Shown here: one piece after another, positions 45,940-57,935 of the stretch
Position numbering within the stretch: the first letter of the stretch is position 1
How the letters are laid out: every line of letters begins with the position of its first letter
Assembly (NCBI GenBank): GCA_946902985.2
Contig: OX336391.1
Span: 74,191,947-74,255,946, forward strand
Length of the DNA stretch: 64,000 nucleotides
Reading direction: 5' to 3'
From: Meconema thalassinum
Lineage: Eukaryota > Arthropoda > Insecta > Orthoptera > Tettigoniidae
Program-made: the position numbers and the translations under genes
Notes under the pieces: model-generated
Databases searched by the model: none
What the model was told of the DNA's origin: nothing
What the model saw: the letters and a program-made list of their open reading frames with translations, nothing else

Positions 45940-46092
45940 ATTCAAATGGGTTCTTTGACATGCCAACATCGTATGACATGCGAGTCGTATTTTTGCCGCC
46001 TTTCAAAAATCACTTACCACGGCCAGGAGTGAACCTGCAATCTTGGGATTAGTAGACCGACACGCTATCCACTCACCCACCGTGGCAAGGTA
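45940..46092 (-). mobile_element. tRNA-derived SINE
   Basis: On the minus strand a tRNA-like head has an A-box-like GGGTGAGTGGATAGCG and a B-box-like GCAGGTTCACTCC, followed by a unique tail. The boxes are diverged, so it is a SINE remnant and not a functional tRNA gene. Confidence 0.5.
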
Positions 46093-47119
46093 TAAATGGA
46101 GTGACATTGCTTCTTACAGAAATAGATGGAAAGTTGGATGCCACCCCTTGAGATAATGTTTCATGGTTACCGATTTCCATTCCTTCATTAGTTTGTTAAA
46201 TTAAATTAAATTAGTTTTCTGGGAATATTTCAGATACTGTTGGTTTTAGAGCCTTATAATGTAGTTTTCGAGGCCCCCAAGTTTTGTTTCTGGCACCGAG
46301 GGGCTTTGTCTCCTCGTTGTACGCCATAATATAATACTAACAATAATAATATAATATAGGGATAGGAATATAATAGACCTGCCGTACCACACCCGCAGGT
46401 GTAAATTGCGTGAAAAAATTCTAGTGTACCCCTTGACCCCCTTAAGCGCATTATACGTATTGATGAATTTTACAGCTTAATTTCTTTCTGTGATAACCTT
46501 CTAGCCGTTTGCATACTTTCACACCAATGTAATTAATGGAATTGCATTGCGTCTTACAGCAATAGATGGACCTCTGAGAATCTGTTGTCATGGTTACCGG
46601 CTTGAATTCGTTCATTAGTTTATTAAATGAAATTAGTTTTCTGGGAATATCTCAAAAACGGTTGGTTTTAGGGCCTTAAAATGTGGATTTCGGGGACCCT
46701 CTAGGGTCTCCGAGTTTTGTCTCTCACATTGAGGGGCTGAAAATGATCTTTGTCTCGTCCTTCTACTCCTATTTCAGCATGTATTTTAAGGGGGTAGGCC
46801 CTCTTTTATGAGAGGTACGGAGAAGGATTACATAAATGATTAGTGTCGTGCCTCTGATGGATATCTGTACCAAATTTTACGTCGATACACCCAGCCGTTC
46901 TCGAGTTATAAGGGAACAAATTTGTCCACAGACAAACAAACAAACAAACAGACCGACAGACCAAAAAATTATTTTCGCGCGCATCCATAATAAAACAGTT
47001 TGAAACGCGTAAATAACTCAAATTTCCGTAGAAATTGCGAAATAAACATACAAACTTTAATTTTTATGTATGTAGAGATATACTGCACCGCTCGGTGTTG
47101 ACCGTGTTTTAACGCACAA

Positions 47120-47478
47120 ATTTAGGTTTTACTCGCTAACCGTTGGAGATACACGAAAAGTGATACGGACCTTTTGGATAGCAAAGTAAATGTTAAATCT
47201 TGTGTATGCATCAATAGTTTGATATTTCTTAGCGTTCTCTTTTTATTTGAAATGGAAATATGAAATTTTGAAACCAAAGGGTGAAGTGACGTCACATATG
47301 TGGGTTTTACTCGCTAACCGTTGGAGATCACGAAAAGTGATAAGGACCCTTCGGATAGGAAATTAAATTTTGAAGCTCGTGTGTGCCATCTAAAGTTGGC
47401 TATTTCTTAGCGTTCTCTTTTTATTTGATATGGAAATATGAAATTTTGAAACCAAAGGGTGTAGTGACGTCACTAAAA
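47120..47478. repeat. Tandem duplication, about 178 bp
   Basis: Two diverged copies, each starting GGTTTTACTCGCTAACCG and ending CCAAAGGGTG(A/T)AGTGACG, at about 47125 and 47303. Part of the surrounding dispersed-repeat cluster. Confidence 0.85.
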
Positions 47479-48639
47479 TGGTCGCCATTTTTAACAGTGC
47501 AAAATATCGAAATTAAAAGTATCCTATATGTAAACATGGTAAATCAGCTACATCCATGCAAAATTTCATTTAAATCGGACCAGTAGTTCTTGCGTTATTG
47601 AGTAACACACACACAGACAGACAGATAGAAAGACAGACACACACCATCTCATTTTTGTATATTAGTATGATTGAAAGAAAGCCAAGTATTGGATTACGTC
47701 TTGTACTACCATTAATATCAAGGCACGTGGAGTAAACTGACAGCTTGGTCATGCAGTCTTCAGGATATGGACTAAAGAATTGTTATGCAGTACAAGAGAG
47801 GAACTACGTTCGATCCGAGGAGCAATATTCGGGAGTGGGAACACCAAAAACCGTCGATATTCTCAGAATACTATTCCCGGTCTACGAAATGATGATCGAA
47901 TGGCCAAATGTAACCATGACAACGCCAATTCACGGGGGTCCCATTCAGATTTCCATCTGTCTATGTAGAAGATAAATTTTGCGTGAAGGAGTAACAGACT
48001 GTTAACTAGACAGACTCCAGTGTCGAAACTTTTCATACCAAGAGTGCCACCAACTATATAATAAGACACTAAATGGTTTCTGTTCTCACAAAACAATGAA
48101 ATGAAATAAAAGTATGCGTAAAAACATGAAAAAACAAAGATATTTCACCTCATATTGGGAAATATGAACCCCACTGTTCAATAAGTCCCCATCCCCCGGA
48201 AGACCCCCTTAGGTCTGTGGGGGCATCAAAATTAATTATTTTAGCCTCCAATGAAAACAATTTTTATAAAATTAGAAAAAATACTTATTCGATGCAGGAA
48301 TATTTGAAAGTAATCATGCTGCTTAGAGGTACCATATTAAAAATTTCGTATGACACATCACACAAGAAAATCGGGTAAAACACATTTAGGGCACCCCGTG
48401 GTCCCCTTTTGCGCATTATAATTGTTGATGAATTGTATAGCCTAAATCGATTCCAAGATGGCCTTATAGCCATTTTCAATTTTTCAAAGAAATCTGTTGA
48501 GTAGTTTTCGATTGATGGAGGTACAGACGGACAAAAGTACAAGTGTAAGACAGGACAGGACTGTCGTGAAACATGCGCTATCCAAGATAGCACCCCCTCA
48601 GGCATCTTCGTTTTCGGACGGATTATTGGAAAAAAAAGG

Positions 48640-48826
48640 AAGCTTGTAGGTTAACGTGACCATTAATCTCGCGATCATAAGCCACGGGACCTCCGTTTTA
48701 CGTGGAATCCGAACCACAGGACATGGCATTTCACATCGAAAATCTCACATGCATTGACCGGGAATCGAACCCGGTCCGCCTTGGTGAGAGGCATACAGCT
48801 AGACCGCTGAGCCACCACGCCCCACC
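48640..48826 (-). mobile_element. tRNA-derived SINE
   Basis: Minus-strand head with a good A box (TGGCTCAGCGG, 48804-48814) and an exact B box (GGTTCGATTCC, 48761-48771). A non-tRNA body with GTGGTTCGGATTCCACG extends to about 48640. The tRNA-like part does not close a convincing acceptor stem (GGGGCGT at the 5' end without a 3' partner), so I call it a SINE. Confidence 0.7.
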
Positions 48827-48974
48827 GGATTAATGGAGATCGAGGTATGCTCTACTCCCCATTCTCTCCACCTATAGACGGGAAAGGTTGGAAAACGGTC
48901 AATTGTAAGTAGAAAACGCTATGGCACTATTACGTTGGCACTCTAAGAGCTACGAGTGTCAGGAGTCTCCATCA

Positions 48975-49340
48975 CCAAGACATCATCACAGACCATCTTG
49001 CCATTGCCAACAGTATAGGATCGCAATTCTCAGATGTATCCTGCTCCGAGAGTTATGATCCAACATTTGTGACTGAAGCTGGAGGCGGCTCACCACTTGT
49101 CCGTTGCCACAGCGGTATTAATCTCAGTAAGGGAATTGTGCAGTGCACTTGCACTGTGCAGGGATACATCATCTGAACCGGATAATGTTCATAATCAATT
49201 GCTGAAACATACTTTCGGTTCCAGTATCAGACAATCGTATATCGATTGATGGGGAATTTCCATTTCAAAGGTGAGAGGGGATAATGATACTAATTCCTAA
49301 GAATAGGAAAGCTCCCAAACTTATTAGCAGCTATTCTAGA
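48975..49340 (+). pseudogene. Jockey-like reverse transcriptase fragment
   Basis: Decayed coding sequence: DIITDHLAIANSIGSQF, then SESYDPTFV, and after gaps LIPKNRKAPKLISSY. This is the order of the region before and into the RT fingers in Jockey-type LINEs. In-frame stops and shifts lie between the blocks. Confidence 0.55.
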
Positions 49341-50154
49341 GTATATTTAACGATTCATCAGAAAGAAGTATCATTAAAAAGACGACCGTTGAATCTCCTA
49401 TTTTGCAGAGTAGGAATGAAAATAGACCACTTTTCCTAGCAATATTTTTAGTGGCATGCCATTACAATGGTATTAAAAATAAATGCCATTTCCCTTATAA
49501 TCGCTTGAGCAAATATTGTAAAATTACATATTGACCCAAGTGCAAAATTACGTTACGGTAAAACTTAAGTCGTTCTTATGATTCATTTAACAGAATTCGG
49601 ATTGTAGGTTGTGTTGTCATTAAAGCAATTGATTTTCATGAAGCAGGGTTTGCCCCTTTGATTAAATGTATAATTACATTGTGTTTTATTTACTTTGGAA
49701 GATCATAGCTGTTCACTCTCCTCTGCTTTAGTAGCACAAAACGCTCCAAGCAAATACACTACAAATATTTCTTAAACTCCTTCAGAGAGTGATAATTCGT
49801 GTGCTGTTGACGAAAGTTTATATCAATTCCTACCTCAATAATAATGTACAATACGAGCCATATTTGATGAACCAAACAAAACTTATTCATATTCCAAACT
49901 TTCTGTTATACATAGAGATCACGTTTTCTAGTAATATGTACACTTACGCAGTTATGTCATTTCAACTTGCAACACTTCCTTCATCCTGGGGCTCCTCTCT
50001 CATATCATAGGGATGAGAAGCAATACATTATTTCCTTGCTATCAACTTATACTTTTCACACAAATAACGAACCACATAATTGAACAGTACAGCTCACTTC
50101 ATGTGAAGATATGTTCGACTTTCATGGTGTCAAGCACATGTTACTGCCGAAGTT
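49341..50154. other. No feature recognised
   Basis: AT-rich sequence with only short chance ORFs. I see no splice-bounded exon, repeat array or transposon end. Confidence 0.4.
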
Positions 50155-50435
50155 GTCGGATTATTAAGAGCGTTAAAAATCCCTCAGGATGCCTTCCTTC
50201 GGAGGGGAAGTAAGCCGGCGGGCCAAGGTCATAGATTTATGGCATGTAAAAATTCCTTCTCCTGACTGAACTTGTGTAAAGCAAAATATTTAGGTTAGGT
50301 TTTATTGATATTGTTTAGTTCCAATGTTCGTCATCGGGCGCTCGTTGCGATGTCATCTAGTAGTAGCCAATTCCACAGCTAGGTGTGGTGGAAGGTAGCA
50401 TCGTAGCGAAAGTAGGAACTACTTGAAATTATAGT
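50155..50435 (-). repeat. Dispersed repeat, inverted copy
   Basis: Contains GATGCCTTCCTTCGGAGGGG and GTCATAGATTTATGGCATG. The reverse complement matches 56995-57260, including a CTTCAAGTAGTTCC segment. Spacing inside differs, so these are two diverged copies of one dispersed family. Confidence 0.75.
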
Positions 50436-50540
50436 CTGCAGTCCTTAATTGAATTAAATACAGATGGCACACACTAATACAGTTATGACAATTAACACAG
50501 GTTATCAGACGGATTCTACACACACCCAAAGTACGTGGGG

Positions 50541-52655
50541 CTACATGAGGTCATAGCGCTGTGTATCATTGAGTAACAGTGATGAGGTCATAGGGCTGTG
50601 TATCATTGAGTAACAAGTGACAGTGATGAGGTCATAGTGCTGTGTATCATGGAGTAACAAGTGACAGTGATGAGGTCATAGCGCTGTGTATCATGGAGTA
50701 ACAAGTGACAGCGATGATATCATAGCGCTGTGTATCATGGAGTAACAAGTGACAGTGATGAGGTCATAGCGCTGTGTATCATGGAGTAACAAGTGACAGC
50801 GATGATATCATAGCGCTGTGTATCATGGAGTAACAAGTGACAGTGATGAGGTCATAGCGCTGTGTATCATGGAGTAACAAGTGACAGCGATGATGTCATA
50901 GCGCTGTGTATCACGGAGTAACAAGTGACAGTGATGAGGTCATAGCGCTGTGTATCATGGAGTAACAAGTGACAGTGATGAGGTCATAGCGCTGTGTATC
51001 ATGGAGTAACAAGTGACAGTGATGAGGTCATAGCACTGTGTATCATTGAGTAACAAGTGACAGTGATGAGGTCATAGCGCTGTGTATCATTGAGTAACAA
51101 GTGATGAGGTCATAGCGCTGTGTATCATGGAGTAACAAGTGACAGTGATGAGGTCATAGCGCTGTGTATCATTGAGTAACAAGTGACAGAGATGAGGTCA
51201 TAGCGCTGTGAATCATGGAGTAACAAGTGACAGTGATGAGGTCATAGCGCTGTGTATCATTGAGTAACAAGTGATGAGGTAATAGCGCTGTGTATCATGG
51301 AGTAACAAGTGACAGTGATGAGGTCATAGCGCTGTGTATCATTGAGTAACAAGTGATGAGGTCATAGCGCTGTGTATCATGGAGTAACAAGTGACAGTGA
51401 TGAGGTCATAGCGCTGTGTATCATGGAGTAACAAGTGACAGTGATGAGGTCATAGCGCTGTGTATCATTGAGTAACAAGTGACAGTGATGAGGTCATAGC
51501 GCTGTGTATCATTGAGTAACAAGTGATGAGGTCATAGCGCTGTGTATCATGGAGTAACAAGTGACAGTGATGAGGTCATAGCGCTGTGTATCATTGAGTA
51601 ACAAGTGACAGAGATGAGGTCATAGCGCTGTGTATCATGGAGTAACAAGTGACAGTGATGAGGTCATAGCGCTGTGTATCATTGAGTAACAAGTGACAGT
51701 GATGAGGTCATAGCGCTGTGTATCATTGAGTAACAAGTGACAGTGATGAGGTCATAGCGCTGTGTATCATTGAGTAACAAGTGACAGTGATGAGGTCATA
51801 GGGCTGTGTATCATGGAGTAACAAGTAACAGTGTTGAGGTCATAGCGCTGTGTATCATGGAGTAACAAGTGACAGTGATGAGGTCATAGCGCTGTGTATC
51901 ATTGAGTAACAAGTAACAGTGATGAGGTCATAGCGCTGTGTATCATGGAGTAACAAGTGACAGTGATGAGGTCATAGCGCTGTGTATCATTGAGTAACAA
52001 GTGATGAGGTCATAGCGCTGTGTATCATGGAGTAACAAGTGACAGTGATGAGGTCATAGCGCTGTGTATCATTGAGTAACAAGTAACAGTGATGAGGTCA
52101 TAGCGCTGTGTATCATGGAGTAACAAGTGACAGTGATGAGGGCATAGCGCTGTGTATCATTGAGTAACAAGTGATGAGGTCATAGCGCTGTGTATCATGG
52201 AGTAACAAGTGACAGTGATGAGGTCATAGCGCTGTGTATCATTCAGTAACAAGTGATGAGGTCATAGTGCTGTGTATCATGGAGTAACAAGTGACAGTGA
52301 TGAGGTCATAGGGCTGTGTATCATTGAGTAACAAGTTACAGTGATGAGGTCATAGCGCTGTGTATCATTGAGTAACAAGTGACAGTGATGAGATCATAGC
52401 GCTGTGTATCATTGAGTAACAAGTAACAGTGATGAGGTCATAGCACTGTGTATCTTTGAGTAACAAGTGACAGTGATGAGGTCATAGCGCTGTGTATCAT
52501 TGAGTAACAAGTGACAGTGATGAGGTCATAGCGCTGTGTATCATTGAGTAACAAGTGACAGTGATGAGGTCATAGCGCTGTGTATCATGGAGTAACAAGT
52601 AACAGTGATGAGGTCATAGCGCTGTGTATCATTGAGTAACAAGTGACAGTGATCT
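50541..52655. repeat. 44-bp minisatellite with 38-bp variants
   Basis: About 48 copies of a unit containing GTCATAGCGCTGTGTATCAT and GAGTAACAAGTGACAGTGATG. Some units lack ACAGTG after AAGTG and are 38 bp. A second polymorphism, ATTGAG against ATGGAG, alternates in runs, giving higher-order patterns. Confidence 0.97.
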
Positions 52656-54129
52656 CCTCCTTCCCAACCCTGAGAATTGCAAGAACAGGTAAGAGTAAGA
52701 GATATTTATATTAACAAGTGACAAGGTCCTCAATATATGTACAGTATTTATATATATTTTCAGAATAAAGGAATAAAACAATCAGGTATACCACCTTTAA
52801 AATATTATACTAGACATTTATTACAAAACACTGCAATTTAACTTATTCATTTCTCAATAGATGTGTAAATCAAGTAATCCCTCTAGTGGAAAGTCTATTG
52901 TAGAGTATTAGAAAACAATATTGCTGCTACATAATGCTATCAGCCAGAAGCGTTATACGTCTCCTGAAGTAAGGGAGCACATAGATTGCAATGGAGATAC
53001 AGATTAGAGTACAAGTAGAGAAGTACATTTGAAATGCTTTTACGAATGTAGTTACACGTCACATTATATGCCTGTAGGGGGGTATTCCTGGCATCGTTAA
53101 TATTAATTGACATTCAGCTATATATAAATACAAGCATGAAACTTGTATGTAGGATCCAATCTTTATAGTTCCTGCCCTGGAACAGAATAAGGGCCCAGAA
53201 CACTTAAAATATAACACGGTTTAAATGTGCCAGGCCATGTGATTAGTTCCAGATGAACAGCCTATCATCAGCCAACGTTGAAATGGCTTACACTGATTCA
53301 CAATGCTGCACTACAGGAAAATGCTGGGCGGTAACTCCTAAGGTGCCATGGTAGCTTTCTTCCAACTCCCTAAGTTATTTAATTGAACTCTCTTATTGGC
53401 TGGACAAAAGTGTGTTCCTTTCCCCTGATTCCGATGAGATGGGAATACTGATGGGTAAGGGTTCATGCATACACAGAACTTCAACCCAAATAAATATTTT
53501 TTTTAGTACATTGTTAGAAGTTGGAGTGGGTGGATTTAAGTAATAACAATTTCTTTCCCCGTATCATTCCTAGAAATCATCTCAATCTTGTCTCATAACT
53601 TCAATTATTGAACATCATTATGCATGTGGCCAATCGCATGTTCTTGTAATGACCAGGATTGGGAAGAAGGAGATCACTGTTAAGAGTTCAAACCCTCACA
53701 AAACTGAGACAGAGTTAAACCTTCAGAAGCCCTCTTAGAAAATTGCTGAGGTAGTCAATCCAACCTCCTCTCCACAGCCCTCATGGAAGGATCTATGACC
53801 AGAATACAAAGTCCTAAATGAATTCGAATACCTAGACTTCAAGTTCACAACCTTTTGCCAATGAGAATTAAAATGCATCCCCCATTACCTCAGAGATCAG
53901 AACATCAACACCGGCAGTCACGAGTTCAAGTCTCATGTGGGTCAGATATTTTATTTTAATTGTCAGTTCTTCCATCGAAATGGCTTGTTATTTCTGAATT
54001 ATGCAAAATCCAACAGTCAATCACTTCCGCTTGTCACCAATTCAGTTGTAAAAATGCAACTCTTAAACCAGTAATGTTATGAAGTATAAGGGGATGGCAT
54101 GTCTTGTAAAGTAGCATAAAGATACTTAC
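52656..54129. other. No confident feature; weak tRNA-like boxes
   Basis: Mostly unique-looking intergenic or intronic sequence. GAGTTCAAACCC (about 53687) and GAGTTCAAGTCTC (about 53922) resemble B boxes of old SINEs, without supporting A boxes. Confidence 0.3.
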
Positions 54130-54231
54130 CTCTATCAAATCAGAAGATGGTGTTTCCATTTTAATGCATGCAACGATCTCTGGAAATGCACATTCTTCAA
54201 TCTTAATATCGTCGTCAAGTTCCGTATCATC
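54130..54231 (-). CDS. Candidate 34-codon internal exon of a host-like gene
   Basis: Bounded on the minus strand by a strong acceptor (TTTCTCTGCAG) and donor (GAG/GTAAGTATC). The 102 nt are open in one frame and encode DDTELDDDIKIEE, then ECAFPEIVACIKMETPSSD. Acidic sequence with two psi-K-x-E-like SUMO sites (IKIE, IKME) is common in N-terminal parts of insect zinc-finger proteins. The gene identity is unknown. Confidence 0.4.
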
Positions 54232-54501
54232 CTGCAGAGAAATGATTTGTTTCACAAATACAAATATGTTCCTTTGCACAGGGGACATGCTTAGAAAATT
54301 TGCACTGAAGGAATCTAGAATTAAATAACATACTAATTCAACCTCGCATTCGTAGAAATATTTCCTCTGTACATAAGAGTAAACTGGAGTTTAAAATTTG
54401 AAAGCATTCATTATCATTAACACTCACCAAATGTAGGCTCAGCTGATTGCCACTAGCTTTGGGAATGTGCGTGTTGAGACTCGGTAGCTTGGGTACAGTT
54501 A

Positions 54502-54714
54502 CAGTTCACGACACGGTTTTTGGCCGGCGAGCCGCGATTGCGCAGTAGTACAGAGGACATGTGGTGAACCTCCGGCATGAGTAATTGATACGGGAGTTTC
54601 TTTCTGCACCACTTTAAAACTCACGTATCAAATGCACATGCGTGAGGGTCACATACTCTCCTCTGTACGGCTGCGAAACCGGGACTGACAGGCCAAAAAC
54701 CATATTGTGAACTG
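54502..54714. mobile_element. 213-bp MITE, Tc1/mariner-type ends
   Basis: Terminal inverted repeats of about 55-60 bp start CAGTTCAC and contain GGTTTTTGGCC and GTACAGAGGA. TA lies directly outside both ends (54500-54501 and 54715-54716). The inner part is also palindromic (TGATACGGGAGTTT against AAACTCACGTATCA), so most of the element folds into one hairpin. Confidence 0.75.
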
Positions 54715-55244
54715 TACATTAAGTTACCAAATAACGTTCATTTATATTATAACAAAGACAAGCTACGTTGGTATATTTTATGTACAATAATAACGTTCCG
54801 AGCGTTGTCTGATTAACTATTTTGAGCCCAGATTAATGCAATAATGATCTCAAGGATACTCAAGGTAGGAAGAATTTTAATGGTAATGGAAACACGTGTC
54901 ACATTCTGAAATTCCCTTCAGAATCATTCACTTATAATACATGATCCATTGACTTTATGGAGATGATTAATAACTGTTAAAAAAAATGGAGAACTGAATA
55001 TCAGTATTTTTACAGACACCGGCTGCAGAACTTTTCTAAACGAAATAGCCGAACGTGCTCTAACAAAGGCTGAGACAAAATGCCATAGAACATCACAGTT
55101 GTGCTTTCACTCGGTGATTTCATGCCAGATCAACAAGACCCTCGTTTATTTTCACCCATATTCGACGCTCCAAGAACAACCGAGGAACCCAAACCATCAA
55201 ACTGACAGCATGTTTGTTCCATTGGAGGCAAAGTGAAGGAAGAG

Positions 55245-56520
55245 CCAACAACATATTGACAGCTACCACACACATTGAAGACTGTCCCCAAGGTGAAGAC
55301 TGTTACCAGAGTAAATGGTGAAACATCCCATATTGACAGCCACAGCTAGCAGTGTAGACTGTTATCAGGGTAAATGGTGAAACATCCCATATTGACAGCC
55401 ACAGCTAGAAGACTGTTATCAGAGTAAATGGTGAAACATCCCATATTGACAGCCATAGCCAGCAGTGAAGACTGTTATCAGGGTAAATGGTGAAACATCC
55501 CATATTGACAGCCACAGTCAGCAGTGAAGACTGTTATCAGGGTAAATGGTGATACATCCCATATTGACAGCCACAGTCAGCAGTGAAGACTGTTATCAGG
55601 GTAAATGGTGAAACATCCCATATTGACAGCCACAGTCAGCAGTGAAGACTGTTATCAGGGTAAATGGTGAAACATCCCATATTGACAGCCACAGTCAGCA
55701 GTGAAGACTGTTATCAGGGTAAATGGTGATACATCCCATATTGACAGCCACAGTCAGCAGTGAAGACTGTTATCAGGGTAAATGGTGAAACATCCCATAT
55801 TGACAGCCACAGTCAGCAGTGAAGACTGTTATCAGGGTAAATGGTGAAACATTCCATATTGACAGCCACAGCCAGCAGTGAAGACTGTTATCAGGGTAAA
55901 TGGTGAAACATCCCAAATTGACAGCCACAGCTAGCAGTGAAGGCTGTTATCAGGGTAAATGGTGAAACATCCGATATTGACAGCCACAGTCAGCAGTGAA
56001 GACTGTTATCAGGGTAAATGGTGAAACATCCCATATTGACAGCCACAGCCAGCAGCGAAGGCTGTTATCAGGGTAAATGGTGAAACATCCCATATTGACA
56101 GCCACAGCTAGAAGACTGTTATCAGGGTAAATGGTGAAACATCCCATATTGACAGCCACAGCTAGAAGACTGTTATCAGAGTAAATGGTGAAACATCCCA
56201 TATTGACAGCCATAGCCAGCAGTGAAGACTGTTATCAGGGTAAATGGTGAAACATCCCATATTGACAGCCACAGTCAGCAGTGAAGACTGTTATCAGGGT
56301 AAAAGGTGAAACATCCCATATTGACAGCCATAGCTAGCAGTGAAGACTGTTATCAGGGTAAATAGTGAAACATCCCATATTGACAGCCACAGTCAGCAGT
56401 GAAGACTGTTAACAGGGTAAATGGTGAAACATCCCATATTGACAGCCACAGCAAGCAGTGAAGACTGTTATCAGAGTAAATGGTGAAACATCCCATATTG
56501 GCTGCTACAGCTAGCAGCGA
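55245..56520. repeat. 59-bp minisatellite
   Basis: About 22 copies of a unit with AGCCACAGTCAGCAGTGAAG, ACTGTTATCAGGGTAAATGG and TGAAACATCCCATATTGAC. Some units lack part of CAGCAGT (GCTAGAAGACTG), making them shorter. The minus strand stays open in places by periodicity only. Confidence 0.97.
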
Positions 56521-56584
56521 AGGTTGCCAACAAGTGAAGAGTTAGACATCTTCAAACCTAAAGCCACAGCTAGCAGTGGCCAAC

Positions 56585-56890
56585 AAATTTAATTGTAGTC
56601 TGAGGGCTGGAACGGGGCACGCTCATCCTCGTGAAGCAAAACTCAGAAGAGGTGGGTTCGACTCCCACCTCAGCCTCGCTAGAAGTGGATTTCTGAGGTT
56701 TTCCACTTCTACTCCAGGTGAATGTCAGCATGGTTCCTTAAGTAAGGCCACACCCGCCTCCTTTGCAATCCACATTTGAATGGAATTTTGCTGTTTTTCA
56801 GTTCTTCTAACAATCATGGCACTGGTGCCCTCATCTGGGTGTGTTCATTTAGCAGGTTGCATCGGTTCATGGCAGATACTGTGTGTTGCA
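56585..56890 (+). mobile_element. tRNA-derived SINE with conserved core
   Basis: B-box arm GGTGGGTTCGACTCCCACC (56651-56669), followed by a body with GATTTCTGAGGTTTTCC, CCAGGTGAATGTCAGCATGG and TTCCTTAAGTAAGGCCAC. That body is like a SINE core I recall as widespread in hemimetabolous insects. The A-box region is diverged. Confidence 0.65.
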
Positions 56891-56994
56891 GAGATCATCC
56901 ATGAATTTATTTATCTATCGTATGGCATTTAGTACCTGCAATGTCCGAGGACATGATCGGCTCACCAGAGGCTGTAGATGCTTCTAGCGGACAC

Positions 56995-57260
56995 CTATAG
57001 GGTGAGCTACAAGTTCCGTTCAACTTCAAGTAGTTCCAACTTTCGTTACCAGATGTCACTGCTACCTAGTGGTGAACGTTGGAACTTTGATAGATCGTTC
57101 CAACGAAATCCAACCTAGAAATTTAGCTTCAGACAAGTTTAGTTAGTGGAAGGATCTTTTGCATGCCATAAATCTATGACATGAACTGCCGGCTTTACTT
57201 CCCCTCCGAAGGAAGGCATACTGAAGGATTTTAACGATCTTAAAAAATCCTACGACTTCT
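56995..57260 (+). repeat. Dispersed repeat, direct copy
   Basis: Partner of 50155-50435: TTCAAGTAGTTCCAAC, TGCCATAAATCTATGAC and CCCCTCCGAAGGAAGGCAT in the same order on this strand. Confidence 0.75.
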
Positions 57261-57749
57261 TCTATGAAGAATGGTTCCCTCGTAAGCAGATATACGAGTC
57301 TAGATACTGTCTATTTTGTCACCCCAAAGTTTTTTTTTAAATATGTTTCTTTTACATTTTCCAGGGGTTTGAGGTTTTCTACAGATGCTCCCATATGATG
57401 TGTATTCCATATGTAATGATGGAGTTAATATTAGTCTTGAAGACTTTCATGCCTGTAGCGAGTGAAAGCCAGTGAAAGTGAAACCTGCATTATCAATACA
57501 AGAACATGACTCAATCTCAGACAGCATGAGGCGTAGACATCACCTATGGTACCATAGGTCCAGGGTGCAGGCACATTACCATGAACTACTTATATAACAG
57601 CATGTAATTGTTAAGTCGACCTCACCTACATTATGGACCAAGGTGTAAGCATAGTGAACCCACATTATCAATAATACTTTGGTAATTGGTAACACTGAAT
57701 GAGATATCATCGTAAAAAAAAAGTAAAATACTGATATTAGTCAAAATAC

Positions 57750-57935
57750 ATTTTATAATGATGGAAAATAAGTCAGGAAAGGTTGTAGTAATAGATGTTT
57801 GCTCCTCCGCTGTCCACAGCTCAACCCTTTTTGGATCACGACAAGTATAGTAAAATTCCAGCTGTGTCCACCAATATGCGCGTGAATTATTGTCAAATAC
57901 AGTATTGCCAACCTGCACTTATGGTATAATTGAAC
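57750..57935 (-). repeat. Diverged repeat copy A
   Basis: Shares AATAGATGTT(G/T), a TC(C/G)TCCGCTGTC-like block and a (T/A)TGCCAACC block with 61085-61225 in the same orientation. On the minus strand it reads WTAEEQTSITTTF, against MTADESTSIN in the other copy, so it may derive from a duplicated exon. Confidence 0.5.

Larger units (their letters stand above)
44690..48480. repeat. Cluster of diverged dispersed-repeat copies
   Basis: Several phrases recur: TTAGTTTTCTGGG plus TGTTGGTTTTAG (about 44813, 46210, 46630), GAAAAAATTCTAG followed by CCCCTTGACCCCC (about 45580, 46410, weaker at 48390) and ATGTATTTTAAGGGGG (about 44975, 46780). Ends such as GAGTTATAAGGGAACAAATTTG with CAGACAAACAAAC repeats, and TTTTGTATATTAGTATGAT, look like 3' ends of LINE-type elements. 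No intact ORF is present; the pieces appear to be overlapping non-coding remnants of one or two families. Confidence 0.6.

Noticed and set aside
48745..48826. Functional tRNA gene
   Set aside because: A and B boxes are present but the acceptor stem does not close and a SINE body follows.
50541..56520. CRISPR-like arrays
   Set aside because: Repeats are contiguous minisatellites without unique spacers, in a eukaryotic context.
57631..57918. 95-codon minus-strand frame as a gene
   Set aside because: Only part matches a paralogous segment; the rest is hydrophobic low-complexity sequence without splice support.
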